Notes: a model not told the origin generated them from the sequence alone. 64,000 nt of DNA from Paenibacillus sp. JZ16 (GCF_015326965.1 NZ_CP017659.1:5832001-5896000); one strand, 5' to 3'. Shown: positions 44,079-51,711, counted from the stretch's first letter. Translations and numbers: made by a program.

Positions 44079-44985
44079 TCTTGCTTTAATCAACTCGGCC
44101 CTCCGCGTGCTCACTCCGATCTTGCTTGCGGCCCTCGGCGGTGCCCTGTGTTCGCGCGTCGGATTGTTCAATGTCGGTCTGGAAGGCTTTATGCTGCTCG
44201 GGGCTTTCTCTGCCGTGGTGGGGAACCACTTCTTCGGCAACGTCTTTTATGCGATATTGTTCGCGATTGCAATCGTTTCGATTTTCTCTTTTATATTTGC
44301 TTATCTCAGCATCAATCTGCAGGCGAACGTCATTGTGGTCGGTATCGCGATGAATGCGTTGGCGGCGGGATTGACCACGTTTAGTTTACGGGCTATTTTT
44401 GATGTTAAAGGTGCATTTTATGATAATACGATGGTCGGGCTGCCGAAATGGAACATTCCGATTATCGAGGATATACCGGTGCTCGGTCCCATTCTGGCCG
44501 GCCTGACGCCGCTTGTCTATCTGTCGTTTTTGATTGCGGGCCTCATGTGGTATTATTTCTATCGCACGAAGAACGGCTTCCGGTTCTTGGCTGCCGGCGA
44601 AAATCCGCTCGCTGCCAAAAGCGTGGGCATCCGTGTAAGACGGTATCAGTATGGAGCCGTACTGGCGAGCGGCGTGTTATGTGCCCTTGCCGGCGCGCAG
44701 CTGTCGCTTGGACAAGTGACGATGTTTACGGAAGGCATGACGGCCGGACGCGGCTTTATCGCGCTCGTTGCCACGATGCTGGGCCAATCGGGTCCGCTTG
44801 GGGTAACGGCGGCAAGTCTGCTGTTTGGCTTTATGGATGCACTCAGCATCCGGTTCCAGGGGCTGGCGCTGCCGACGCATTTTACGCAGATGCTGCCGTA
44901 TGTCGTGACGATTCTGGCGATGTTCTTCTTTAAGGACAAAAGCTTCCAGCAGGATGCGCTGAAGCAGGGATCCAGCTCCAGATAG
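44062..44985 (+). CDS. nupQ: Nucleoside ABC transporter permease 2
   Basis: A protein of 307 aa with eight or more hydrophobic segments. It has the same family hallmark near the start (LLAALGGALCSRVGLFNVGL) and the conserved block TAGRGFIALVATMLGQSGPLG near residue 230. The gene is last of the four transporter genes. A GC-rich inverted repeat directly overlaps its stop (44985-45001), and a molybdopterin-type oxidoreductase follows after 91 bp, probably in the same transcript. Confidence 0.92.
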   Translation: MEQLFDLALINSALRVLTPILLAALGGALCSRVGLFNVGLEGFMLLGAFSAVVGNHFFGNVFYAILFAIAIVSIFSFIFAYLSINLQANVIVVGIAMNALAAGLTTFSLRAIFDVKGAFYDNTMVGLPKWNIPIIEDIPVLGPILAGLTPLVYLSFLIAGLMWYYFYRTKNGFRFLAAGENPLAAKSVGIRVRRYQYGAVLASGVLCALAGAQLSLGQVTMFTEGMTAGRGFIALVATMLGQSGPLGVTAASLLFGFMDALSIRFQGLALPTHFTQMLPYVVTILAMFFFKDKSFQQDALKQGSSSR

Positions 44986-45076
44986 GCGCGTATGCCGCGC
45001 CGCGACGACCTGTGATTGAAGTCATCCAAACGATAAGCGGATGCAACAGCGATCAAGCGTAAAGGAGATGAACTTG

Positions 45077-45751
45077 GTGCACAAAAAGGCAGAACGATTG
45101 AAAAAAATGAAGCCGGTGGCGGTGAGCAACCTGACCGAGGAGCAGCGTGCCAAACTGCCGCCGGGGCAGACGCTGACCGAGAAATTCCCCATTTTGCACG
45201 AGGGGGAGGTTCCACATTACGACATGTCGGAGTGGACGCTCAAGGTGTTCGGGGAAGTCGAAGAGGAACGGACGTTTTCTTATGAAGATATATTGGCGAT
45301 GCCAACGGTGACCGTGAACGCGGACATCCACTGCGTTACCCGCTGGTCCAAGTTCGATACGGTATGGGAGGGAATCCTGTTCCGGGATTTCCTGGCGGGG
45401 CTGAAGATCAAGCCGGATGCCAAATACGTCATGTTTCATGCCGATCCCGATTACGATACGAATGTACCCATCGAGGATCTGCTTAAGGACGATGTGCTGC
45501 TGGCCTATCGCTTTAACGGCGAGCCGCTGACGGACAAGCATGGCTGGCCGCTGCGTACGGTTGTGCCGCATCGCTATTTCTGGAAGAGCGCCAAATGGCT
45601 GCGCGGGATCGAGTTTATGAAGGAAGACCGTCCGGGCTTCTGGGAACGCAACGGCTTCCACAATGAAGCGGACCCGTTCAAGGAAGAGCGGTTTAGCGGC
45701 GAGGCGCTGGATATACCCGAAGATGAATGGACACATAAGGAGTTTGACTAA
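45077..45751 (+). CDS. Molybdopterin-dependent oxidoreductase-fold protein (YedY/MsrP-like)
   Basis: A protein of about 224 aa from the GTG at 45077, which follows AAAGGAGATG by 7 bp; TTG at 45074 is an alternative. It is the oxidoreductase molybdopterin-binding domain (sulfite oxidase family): WTLKVFGEVEEERTFSYEDI, a Cys that should bind molybdenum in IHCVTRWSKFD (about 86) and VPHRYFWKSAKWLRGIEFM. It lacks a Tat signal, unlike E. coli MsrP, so it is probably cytoplasmic. The partner membrane haem protein is absent. It sits between nup genes and a nucleoside phosphorylase. Activity is unknown. Confidence 0.83.
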   Translation: MHKKAERLKKMKPVAVSNLTEEQRAKLPPGQTLTEKFPILHEGEVPHYDMSEWTLKVFGEVEEERTFSYEDILAMPTVTVNADIHCVTRWSKFDTVWEGILFRDFLAGLKIKPDAKYVMFHADPDYDTNVPIEDLLKDDVLLAYRFNGEPLTDKHGWPLRTVVPHRYFWKSAKWLRGIEFMKEDRPGFWERNGFHNEADPFKEERFSGEALDIPEDEWTHKEFD

Positions 45752-45752
45752 A

Positions 45753-46484
45753 ATGTTGATGCCTATCTTGCAAGTGAACTCAGAGGATATACCTGAATTT
45801 GTGATCGTCTGCGGCGATCCCAAGCGTGCGGAGACCATTTCCCGCAAGCTTACAAACGCGCGCGAGCTCGCGTTCAGCCGCGAGTACCGCACCTTCGTGG
45901 GAACGTATGAAGGCGTTGAACTCGCGGTAACCAGCCACGGCGTTGGATGTCCGGGAGCTGCGGTTTGTTTCGAGGAGCTGATTCGCGCGGGGGCGAAAAC
46001 CCTGATTCGCGTCGGCACGGCCGGATCCTATCGGGCGGATACCCCCGCGGGAAGCCTTGTGGTCAGCACGGCTGCGATCCGTACGGATGGCCTGACGAAA
46101 CAGCTCGTGCCGGACGGCTTTCCAGCGGTTGCAGACAGCCAGGTAGCGGAGGCGCTGTACGAATCCGCGGTTTCAATTGGCGAAGGCGTGGTGCGCAAGG
46201 GGATTACTGTAACCCTGGACGTGTTCTTTAACGGCGTTGAAGAAGTACCGCACCAGAAGTATAAAGCAGCGGGAGCGCTCGGCGTTGAGATGGAAATTGC
46301 GGCATTGTACGTCGTTGCGGCGATCCGCGGCGTTCGCGCGGGCGCGATTGTCGCTATGGACGGTTTTGCCGACGCAGACCTCGCGGCCGAGTACGACCCG
46401 AACACGAATGTGGTTGCCGACGCGGTGGAACGCGAGATTAACACGGCCTTGCAGGCTGTGGTGAAGCTGGCGAAGCAGGGTTAG
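45753..46484 (+). CDS. Nucleoside phosphorylase (PNP/UDP family)
   Basis: A protein of 243 aa from the ATG at 45753, ten bases after AAGGAG and just past the previous stop; an ATG two codons on is possible. Conserved PNP/uridine phosphorylase parts are VIVCGDPKRAETISRKL with the phosphate-binding GDP, LIRVGTAGSYRADTPAGSLV and GVEMEIAALYVVAA. It cleaves nucleosides with phosphate to a base and ribose 1-phosphate. With the importer before it, the operon imports and breaks down nucleosides. The exact substrate preference is not clear. Confidence 0.9.
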   Translation: MLMPILQVNSEDIPEFVIVCGDPKRAETISRKLTNARELAFSREYRTFVGTYEGVELAVTSHGVGCPGAAVCFEELIRAGAKTLIRVGTAGSYRADTPAGSLVVSTAAIRTDGLTKQLVPDGFPAVADSQVAEALYESAVSIGEGVVRKGITVTLDVFFNGVEEVPHQKYKAAGALGVEMEIAALYVVAAIRGVRAGAIVAMDGFADADLAAEYDPNTNVVADAVEREINTALQAVVKLAKQG

Positions 46485-46495
46485 TAAGGGGTAAG

Positions 46496-46546
46496 AAAGC
46501 CGGGTTTCCTAAAGCGTAAGCTGCAGGAGACCCGGCTTTTTGTTTT
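46496..46546 (+). terminator. Terminator of the nucleoside operon
   Basis: AAAGCCGGGT and ACCCGGCTTT pair, extended by TTCCT/AGGAG pairing, and a T-rich run follows. It lies 12 bp after the phosphorylase gene. Confidence 0.92.
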
Positions 46547-46608
46547 GCGTGAGATGAATTCGGGGGAGTATCAGGAACTTGCAGCTGAAAATCCAGTCAT
46601 ACCCATCT

Positions 46609-47079
46609 TTACTGTTTGGGCGGCTGAACCGTGAAGAAGGGAACCTTCTCAATACCCACAGCTCGAACATAAGTGAATAGTTGCCCTTTATGGTGGATTT
46701 CGTGGTCGACCATGTTGCTCAGCCACACTTTTCCTGGGGCAACGAACCCGTTAAAGTCCAGCGGCTGCTCCAGCAGGATGTCGGACAATTCATTAAAAAC
46801 CGCCGTAGACGATTCGGTCGAAGCTTGCACGATATTTCTAATGTCATCGATGGTTTCGAATTCGGTGGAAATAGAGGGTGGAGAGAACGAGCCTTTTACA
46901 ATGGAACGCAGGAACATGTCTGAGGACGCCGCAATATGAACTGCTAATGCGCCCAAGGTATAGGCATTCTCCCACGGTTTATAATCCAAATGCTCGTTCT
47001 GAACGTCCTGCAGCAGATGAAGCAAGACCGTACGGTGTTTATGCCATCGTTCGAATAGCTGTTGACCTTCATGACTCAT
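46609..47079 (-). CDS. DinB-family protein (second)
   Basis: A protein of 156 aa from the ATG at 47079, which follows AAGGAGGAC; the longer frame upstream lacks a ribosome site. DinB-type helices are seen with the metal-binding His residues in LGALAVHIAASSDMFL (about 49) and MVDHEIHHKGQLFTYVRAVG (about 128-132). It probably is a metal-dependent transferase or hydrolase. It is divergent from a TetR regulator across 244 bp. Confidence 0.87.
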   Translation of the reverse strand: MSHEGQQLFERWHKHRTVLLHLLQDVQNEHLDYKPWENAYTLGALAVHIAASSDMFLRSIVKGSFSPPSISTEFETIDDIRNIVQASTESSTAVFNELSDILLEQPLDFNGFVAPGKVWLSNMVDHEIHHKGQLFTYVRAVGIEKVPFFTVQPPKQ

Positions 47080-47232
47080 GATTTGTCCTCCTTGATCGAT
47101 CACAGAATAAATTTCTTGGATGATGCGGTTTAATTTGCGGTTCATAAAACAGTTCGATAAGAAATAGCGGATTCCTTCCCTACGCGTTAAGCTATAGCCA
47201 GATGTTGAATTTAATAATTTTGGAAAAAGCAG

Positions 47233-47287
47233 TTGCAAAAATAAAGCGTTCCGTATATACTTTGTTTAATTAGTGATTGGTCAATCA
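47233..47287 (+). promoter_or_regulatory. Promoter and operator of the TetR gene (operator 1)
   Basis: TTGCAA (47233-47238) and TATACT (47256-47261) have a 17-bp spacer. The dyad TGATTG-GT-CAATCA (47274-47287) lies about 12 bp downstream of the -10 box, where a repressor would block transcription. A perfect copy lies after the gene at 47931. Confidence 0.78.
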
Positions 47288-47323
47288 ATAATGGATCGAA
47301 ATGAATGAAAGGAGGGGGAAGAA

Positions 47324-47842
47324 ATGGCTAGAGCGTCAACCTCTGCGAATCGGCGCAATGACATCGTGGCGGCAGCCATCGAAGTGTTTGCAGAAATCGG
47401 GTATTATCGCGCGACCACGGCTCAGGTTGCCGAACGGGCAGCGATATCCCAGCCTTACGTCTATCGGTTCTTTACCAAGGAGTCGCTGCTTGTGGAATCG
47501 CTGGCTGTTTCCTGGGAGCGCATTGTGAAGGCATTCCAAGCGGTGATCGAATCCGCTTCTTCAGAGAATCTGGAGTTGGGTTTGATTCAGGCATACGAAG
47601 GGATTGTGCAATCGCATCGCAGCGAGATCCTGCTCCAGATGCAGGCGCAGACGATTCAGGAAGCGCCCATCCGCGAAGCGATGCAGCAGGGAATGAATGA
47701 GGTGAAGGATCTCGTGGAGAATGCCTTTATGCGAGCGGGATTTGAGGATGCCGACAAGAAAACCTCCGATTTTCTGGCCCGGGGCATGCTGTGCAATGTA
47801 GCTATGGCGATGGATATGCCGAATATGATGCCCATAAGATAG
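47324..47842 (+). CDS. TetR-family transcriptional regulator
   Basis: A protein of 172 aa with an N-terminal TetR helix-turn-helix (IVAAAIEVFAEIGYYRATTA and YVYRFFTKESLL). The C-terminal ligand domain is short, and only weak family resemblance is seen. GAAAGGAGGGGG precedes the ATG. Its own promoter has an operator-like dyad, and a perfect copy lies just upstream of two tiny membrane peptide genes. It probably represses both itself and these peptides until a ligand binds (inference). Confidence 0.9.
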   Translation: MARASTSANRRNDIVAAAIEVFAEIGYYRATTAQVAERAAISQPYVYRFFTKESLLVESLAVSWERIVKAFQAVIESASSENLELGLIQAYEGIVQSHRSEILLQMQAQTIQEAPIREAMQQGMNEVKDLVENAFMRAGFEDADKKTSDFLARGMLCNVAMAMDMPNMMPIR

Positions 47843-47863
47843 AGTACGCCCAGGCGCGCTCTG

Positions 47864-47920
47864 AAGTGCCGCACCGCGTACCTCAAGACTGGTGCGCGGT
47901 GGGATAAGGGCACTTTTTTA
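47864..47920 (+). terminator. Terminator of the TetR gene
   Basis: AAGTGCC and GGCACTT enclose a second stem (CACCGCG with CGCGGTG), and a run of T follows. It separates the TetR gene from the second operator, so the small peptide genes need their own promoter. Confidence 0.87.
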
Positions 47921-47930
47921 TAAATAATTA

Positions 47931-47944
47931 TGATTGATCAATCA
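47931..47944. promoter_or_regulatory. TetR operator 2, before the small peptide genes
   Basis: TGATTGATCAATCA is a perfect 14-bp palindrome that differs from operator 1 by one base. It is followed, like operator 1, by ATAAT. It lies 49 bp before the first small gene. Confidence 0.75.
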
Positions 47945-47992
47945 ATAATGAATTACTCGAGTGGTTGACTCTTTAAAGGAGGTGAATCCAAT

Positions 47993-48073
47993 TTGGCTAA
48001 ACTTCAGCTCAAATTTATGGACGGTTTCTTGGTAGCGGTTATGCTGGTAAGTGTGCTTAGCTGGTGGGACTGA
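47993..48073 (+). CDS. Small membrane peptide A (26 aa)
   Basis: This TTG-started ORF of 26 codons is too short for standard gene finding. Its ribosome site AAAGGAGGTGA (47975-47985) is a full match to the 16S rRNA end and lies 7 bp before the TTG. The peptide starts with a short amphipathic stretch (AKLQLKFMDG), continues with one hydrophobic helix (FLVAVMLVSVLSW) and ends in WWD. The codon pattern and perfect site argue for real translation. Function is unknown. It lies downstream of a TetR-type operator and 56 bp before a second peptide that ends in MWD. No database family was recognised. Confidence 0.72.
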   Translation: MAKLQLKFMDGFLVAVMLVSVLSWWD

Positions 48074-48129
48074 GCCATCAGGGAAGATGAATGATCAGGT
48101 TAAATGAAAACAATAAGGAGGAATGAAGT

Positions 48130-48225
48130 ATGAAGGAAGAAATACGTTCGATATGGTTTTCTAGGCACACGGTCTTGCTCGGTGTAACAGCCACTCTGCT
48201 GGTGTTGTTCTCCATGTGGGATTAA
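48130..48225 (+). CDS. Small membrane peptide B (31 aa)
   Basis: An ATG-started ORF of 31 codons with the site AAGGAGG (48115-48121) at 8 bp. The peptide has a charged N-terminus (MKEEIRSIWFSRHT) and one hydrophobic helix (VLLGVTATLLVLFS) and ends in MWD. It thus shares with peptide A one membrane helix and a terminal Trp-Asp. Both are followed by one terminator, so they form a small operon. Function is unknown; a partner of a transporter or a stress signal are possibilities without direct support. Confidence 0.72.
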   Translation: MKEEIRSIWFSRHTVLLGVTATLLVLFSMWD

Positions 48226-48234
48226 TTATAGGTA

Positions 48235-48271
48235 AACACGCTGACTGCGTAGACGGTTGGCGTGTTTTTTT
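48235..48271 (+). terminator. Terminator of the small peptide operon
   Basis: AACACGC and GCGTGTT form a 7-bp stem, extended in part by inner pairing, with a run of seven T after it. It lies 9 bp after peptide B, which supports the two peptides as a transcription unit. Confidence 0.83.
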
Positions 48272-48367
48272 ATGGGCACGAAAAAAATTTCAAGACTATC
48301 CATCAGTTTCTTTTGCCCAAACGTTATATTAACAGAAAAGACAAAACGAAAAGTGAGAGGTTGGCTA

Positions 48368-48835
48368 ATGCAAGTATGTGATCTTTATGAAAACCTGAAG
48401 GACGATGTCCAGCGTTATGCCAGATCCATCGCCAAGCATGCTTACGAAGCGGATGATCTGGTCCAGGATGCCTTTATGAAAGCCATCAAGGAGCCGAACC
48501 TGGCAGCGCTGCCCCTTCACAAGCAAAAGGCCTGGTTCTTCAGAGTCGTCAAAAATCGCATGATCGATATTAGCCGCCGGGAGAAGCGGCTCGTATCGTG
48601 GGAGGATGATCTGGACATCGCCGAGCTCCCCGTTTCAAGCCGCAATATCGAAATGACGGAATGGCTCGCCCGTTTGCCGCAATCGCAGAGCGATATCGTG
48701 TTCAAGCGCTTTTGGCTCGGGATGTCCAGCCAGGAAATCGGCGAGCAGCTGGGCATGCCGGCAGCCACGGTTCGTTACAAATTGCAAACCGCCATCAAAA
48801 AATTGAGAAAACTATGGGAGGAAGATATGAAATGA
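48368..48835 (+). CDS. ECF-like RNA polymerase sigma factor
   Basis: A protein of 155 aa from the ATG at 48368 (after GAGAGGTTG); the ORF's earlier ATG overlaps the upstream terminator. Sigma region 2 is seen as YARSIAKHAYEADDLVQDAF and WFFRVVKNRMIDISRRE, and region 4 as LPQSQSDIVFKRFWLGMSSQ with EIGEQLGMPAATVRYKL. It overlaps the next gene by 4 bp (ATGA). No anti-sigma factor with a membrane helix follows; the next gene encodes a soluble repeat protein, which is unusual for the group. Confidence 0.91.
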   Translation: MQVCDLYENLKDDVQRYARSIAKHAYEADDLVQDAFMKAIKEPNLAALPLHKQKAWFFRVVKNRMIDISRREKRLVSWEDDLDIAELPVSSRNIEMTEWLARLPQSQSDIVFKRFWLGMSSQEIGEQLGMPAATVRYKLQTAIKKLRKLWEEDMK

Positions 48836-50040
48836 GCAGAATCATTGAGAATGTAGGGATGTTGGATCTTACGCAGGCAACGGAGGAAACCGTAACAAGC
48901 ATCGAACGGATCGGAAACGTGGGCCTTGTGATATACCGGGCAGAGACGGCACACCTCCTCACGCTGTTAAAAAACGCAGGCAATATCGGCAAGACGATTG
49001 AAATCCCCGAGGGACACCGTTATTACAGCGGCACCCTGCGGCTGGACGAGGAATACTTTCAGCTCTTGGAGCAGCCGGACCGCGTATTCGTTAACGGCAC
49101 GGTCATCATCGATAAGGGAGTATCCCTTGAAGCATTCCAGAACGGCACGCTGCACCTGGTGGTCAACGGCGAGGTCTATGCTCCCCGGCATCTGGCCGCT
49201 GCCGTTACCTCTGCACTCCTCAAAGTGGGAGGCGCCAGCGCGGAGATTCACGCTTACGAATACGAACCAAGGTTCGAGTCCGGGAAAGTGCAGCTGAACA
49301 ATGCATATCTGGCCTCCGGCAGCGAGCCTATGGAGCTGGTTCTGAACGGCATGGTTCATCTGGATAAGGAGCTCGATATGGAGCAGTTCTCGGCCCGGAT
49401 TGAAAAGATCCAAGTCAACGGCAAGGCGATTATCCATGAACATCAATCCCCTTATTTCTACGATAAATTGAAAAAGATCAACGGCTTGGTCGAGGTGATC
49501 CCGGCAGGATTCGAGCATGTAACCAAACCGCTACGGCTAAACGCAAGAAGCGTACGGCGCTTTAAAAGCCATAAGCTCTACACGAGTAAGCCGCTCATTC
49601 TCGAGGCGGACGTGACCCGGGACGCCTTCAGCCAGGCCGTGTCGGAGATACATTCCAGTTCGTTCATCATTTGCGGCGAAGAGATCGAAGATCTGGTCTG
49701 GGAGCGCTGTCCCAACCTGAATACGGAAATCGTAAGTTATGAGCGGCTGTTTGTGTTCATCAGCGGCGAGGAGACCTGGTCGAAGGATCAGCTGGCGGCT
49801 TTGGGCCAGCCGGCGAGCTTCATTGTTGACGGGACGCTGACCTTTGACGATGACGTCACCGAGGGAGATATTAGGGCTTCGATGTCCTCCCTGGATCTTT
49901 TCGGCGAAGTCGTTGTAGGGGAAAAAAGAATTAAAGGCATTTTGTACCCTTACCTTCGGGCAAACAATGGAAGTATTATAGTGAAGGGGACGGAAGAGGA
50001 GCTTGCAGGTATTGGTAATGTCGGAATGTTGTCGCTATAA
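48832..50040 (+). CDS. Uncharacterised beta-strand repeat protein coupled to the sigma factor
   Basis: A protein of 402 aa with an ATG overlapping the sigma gene stop. It begins with IIENVGMLDL and ends with GIGNVGMLSL, nearly a copy at each end, and has IGNVGLVI near residue 24 and AGNIGKTI near 47. The middle has a repeated V(N)G strand pattern: VFVNGTVIIDKGV, LVVNGEVYAP, LVLNGMVHLDKEL, IQVNGKAIIHE, FIVDGTLTFDDD and LFGEVVVGEK. This suggests a beta-solenoid like bactofilins, but I cannot assign the family. No signal peptide or membrane helix is visible. It may be the target or a modulator of the sigma factor. Confidence 0.8.
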   Translation: MSRIIENVGMLDLTQATEETVTSIERIGNVGLVIYRAETAHLLTLLKNAGNIGKTIEIPEGHRYYSGTLRLDEEYFQLLEQPDRVFVNGTVIIDKGVSLEAFQNGTLHLVVNGEVYAPRHLAAAVTSALLKVGGASAEIHAYEYEPRFESGKVQLNNAYLASGSEPMELVLNGMVHLDKELDMEQFSARIEKIQVNGKAIIHEHQSPYFYDKLKKINGLVEVIPAGFEHVTKPLRLNARSVRRFKSHKLYTSKPLILEADVTRDAFSQAVSEIHSSSFIICGEEIEDLVWERCPNLNTEIVSYERLFVFISGEETWSKDQLAALGQPASFIVDGTLTFDDDVTEGDIRASMSSLDLFGEVVVGEKRIKGILYPYLRANNGSIIVKGTEEELAGIGNVGMLSL

Positions 50041-50059
50041 AAGAAAAGAGGAATGAAAC

Positions 50060-50257
50060 ATGAATATTAATAATGAAGATATTGCCAAACAGCATGTTCG
50101 CGATCTCCGTCAGGAACTGGAACGATGCCGGATGGCAACGAAATTGCGCTCTAAACGCAATGAAGCGGCCCACGCCGCAGCGGCTGTACGTACAGTCGAG
50201 GGAAAATGGAAGTCACTGTTAAAAACCATCATGATGATGGGAAGAAGAATGCTTTAA
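50060..50257 (+). CDS. Small basic hypothetical protein
   Basis: A protein of 65 aa, helical and basic (about residues 10-40 rich in Arg, Lys, Ala and Glu; RDLRQELERCRMATKLRSKR). A hydrophobic patch near the C-terminus (LLKTIMMMGRRML) may be membrane-associated. AAGAGGAATG precedes the ATG, 19 bp after the repeat protein. It is the third gene of the sigma factor operon and is followed by a strong terminator. No family was recognised. Confidence 0.68.
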   Translation: MNINNEDIAKQHVRDLRQELERCRMATKLRSKRNEAAHAAAAVRTVEGKWKSLLKTIMMMGRRML

Positions 50258-50297
50258 TCAGTTGAGCCGGTTAAGCTACAAATCCTAATTATTATGA

Positions 50298-50337
50298 ATC
50301 GTCGATGCGATAAGCATCGGCGATTTTTAGTTTTTTT
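50298..50337 (+). terminator. Strong terminator of the sigma factor operon
   Basis: ATCGTCGATGC and GCATCGGCGAT form an 11-bp stem (one G-T pair) with the 5-base loop GATAA, and two T runs follow. Confidence 0.93.
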
Positions 50338-50338
50338 G

Positions 50339-50405
50339 CCTACCGGTAGTTAAAAAATATTGACATCCATCATCCTTCGTCTTAAAATTCTACCTATCGG
50401 TAGGT
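50339..50405 (+). promoter_or_regulatory. Strong promoter flanked by two TetR operator-like sites
   Basis: TTGACA (50360-50365) and TAAAAT (50383-50388) with a 17-bp spacer make a near-consensus promoter. GCCTACCGGTAGTT lies before the -35 box (core 50340-50349) and ACCTATCGGTAGGT just after the -10 box (50392-50405). The shared CCTAYCGGTAG core and placement fit autorepression by the TetR-type gene that follows. Confidence 0.82.
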
Positions 50406-50426
50406 AAAAAAGGAGCGGATGACAGC

Positions 50427-51026
50427 GTGAAAAAGAAGGATTTAACCTCACAGCAAATCGTCGAGGCTGCCATCGGATTGTTTGCGACACATGGCATCGA
50501 GAAGACCAGCCTGGCGATGATTGCCGGCGAAGTGGGCATTACGAAACCGTCGATCTACTATCATTTTGCGTCCAAGGATGAACTGGTGGAGCGGGTCTTT
50601 GAGTACATGTTCAGCGATTACCATTTCGATCATTATTTCTCCCTGACCGAAATGAACGAGCGTAACTTCGCGGAGAAGCTGTATCAAGGGGGATTGCGCA
50701 TGTTTCCGGAAGAGGAAGAGGCTTTCGTGCCGGTGATGCGCTTATTGAGCGAGTTCATGCTGACCGCAAGCCGGAGTGCCAATTACGGCCAGCGGGTGGT
50801 CGCCATGCAGCAATCGTTCCTGGACGGCTTTCGGGAACTGATGCGGTTAGGCGCAGATTTCGGGATCATTGAGCGGCAAAATGCAGATTCCAAGGCGTAT
50901 GTGCTGGCACTGGTCATTGATAATATCACGAGTTATATCATGATGGATATTCCGCTGGACTATCAGGCGGTCTGGAAAGAAGCGGTGAACAGCGTTCTCA
51001 GGAAAGGAGCGGATCCCATTGAATAA
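50427..51026 (+). CDS. TetR-family transcriptional regulator (second)
   Basis: A protein of 199 aa with a TetR helix-turn-helix at the start (IVEAAIGLFATHGIEKTSLA, EVGITKPSIYYHFASKDELV). The C-terminal domain is of usual length and has no Cys. The strong promoter has two palindromic operator candidates. AAAAGGAGCGG precedes the GTG start at 50427. The following gene overlaps by 8 bp and is a membrane protein, the probable partner in the regulated unit. Confidence 0.9.
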   Translation: MKKKDLTSQQIVEAAIGLFATHGIEKTSLAMIAGEVGITKPSIYYHFASKDELVERVFEYMFSDYHFDHYFSLTEMNERNFAEKLYQGGLRMFPEEEEAFVPVMRLLSEFMLTASRSANYGQRVVAMQQSFLDGFRELMRLGADFGIIERQNADSKAYVLALVIDNITSYIMMDIPLDYQAVWKEAVNSVLRKGADPIE

Positions 51027-51711
51027 CGGGATGGAATACAGTGATCTCGGATTATCGTGGGCAGACCGAATGCTGGTCTGGGCGGTGCCGCCTTTATTAG
51101 GCGCGGTGATCGGCTGGTTTCTGCCTGCGATTGCGGATTGGGCAACGGGTCTAGCTTGGGTGCCTTTTCAAGGACCGCTGGAATTAATCGCAACCATACA
51201 GGGACCTTGGATCGTCATCGTAACCGCTGTTCTGGGCCTGCTTGCGGGCATCGTGCTCTCCCACTTAGCCATTAAAGAAAGCCTTGCGGTCCGCCTGTCG
51301 GACAAGGAGATTACACTCCGCATTCATGAGGCTGAACGAACCTTTATGAGAGAAGAAGTTTCCGCTGCCTTTATGGACGGCAGGCAGCTGGTGCTGCTGG
51401 GCAACGAGGGGGAGGAGCTCTATCGCGAGAAACCGGAAGCCAAGCGGGAAACGGTGGCCGAAGCCTTCATGCGTCACGGTTATTCCTGGAGAGACCGCGA
51501 TCCGTTCGCCGATCATTACGTCAGATGGGTTGCCGACACGCCGGGGCTTACGCCCAGCATGAACGCGCTCTTCCTGGCACGGGAGAAGGCGATGGAGAAC
51601 GAGGATAAAGAGGATGCAGCCGATCTGCGCCGGGAACTTTCGAAGCTGGGCATTACGGTGCGGGATGACGGAAAAAAACAGTATTGGAGGCAGCACGGGC
51701 AGAGGCCATAA
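51019..51711 (+). CDS. YqeB-like membrane protein
   Basis: A protein of 230 aa started by TTG at 51019 (after AAAGGAGCGG) and overlapping the TetR gene. It has two hydrophobic segments (about residues 17-45 and 60-82), then a soluble domain of about 140 residues. It resembles B. subtilis YqeB in layout (membrane hairpin, then a PH-like segment and a charged helical tail, EDAADLRRELSKLGITVRDD). YqeB function is unknown. Control by the TetR-type gene suggests an inducible membrane role. Confidence 0.72.
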   Translation: MNNGMEYSDLGLSWADRMLVWAVPPLLGAVIGWFLPAIADWATGLAWVPFQGPLELIATIQGPWIVIVTAVLGLLAGIVLSHLAIKESLAVRLSDKEITLRIHEAERTFMREEVSAAFMDGRQLVLLGNEGEELYREKPEAKRETVAEAFMRHGYSWRDRDPFADHYVRWVADTPGLTPSMNALFLAREKAMENEDKEDAADLRRELSKLGITVRDDGKKQYWRQHGQRP

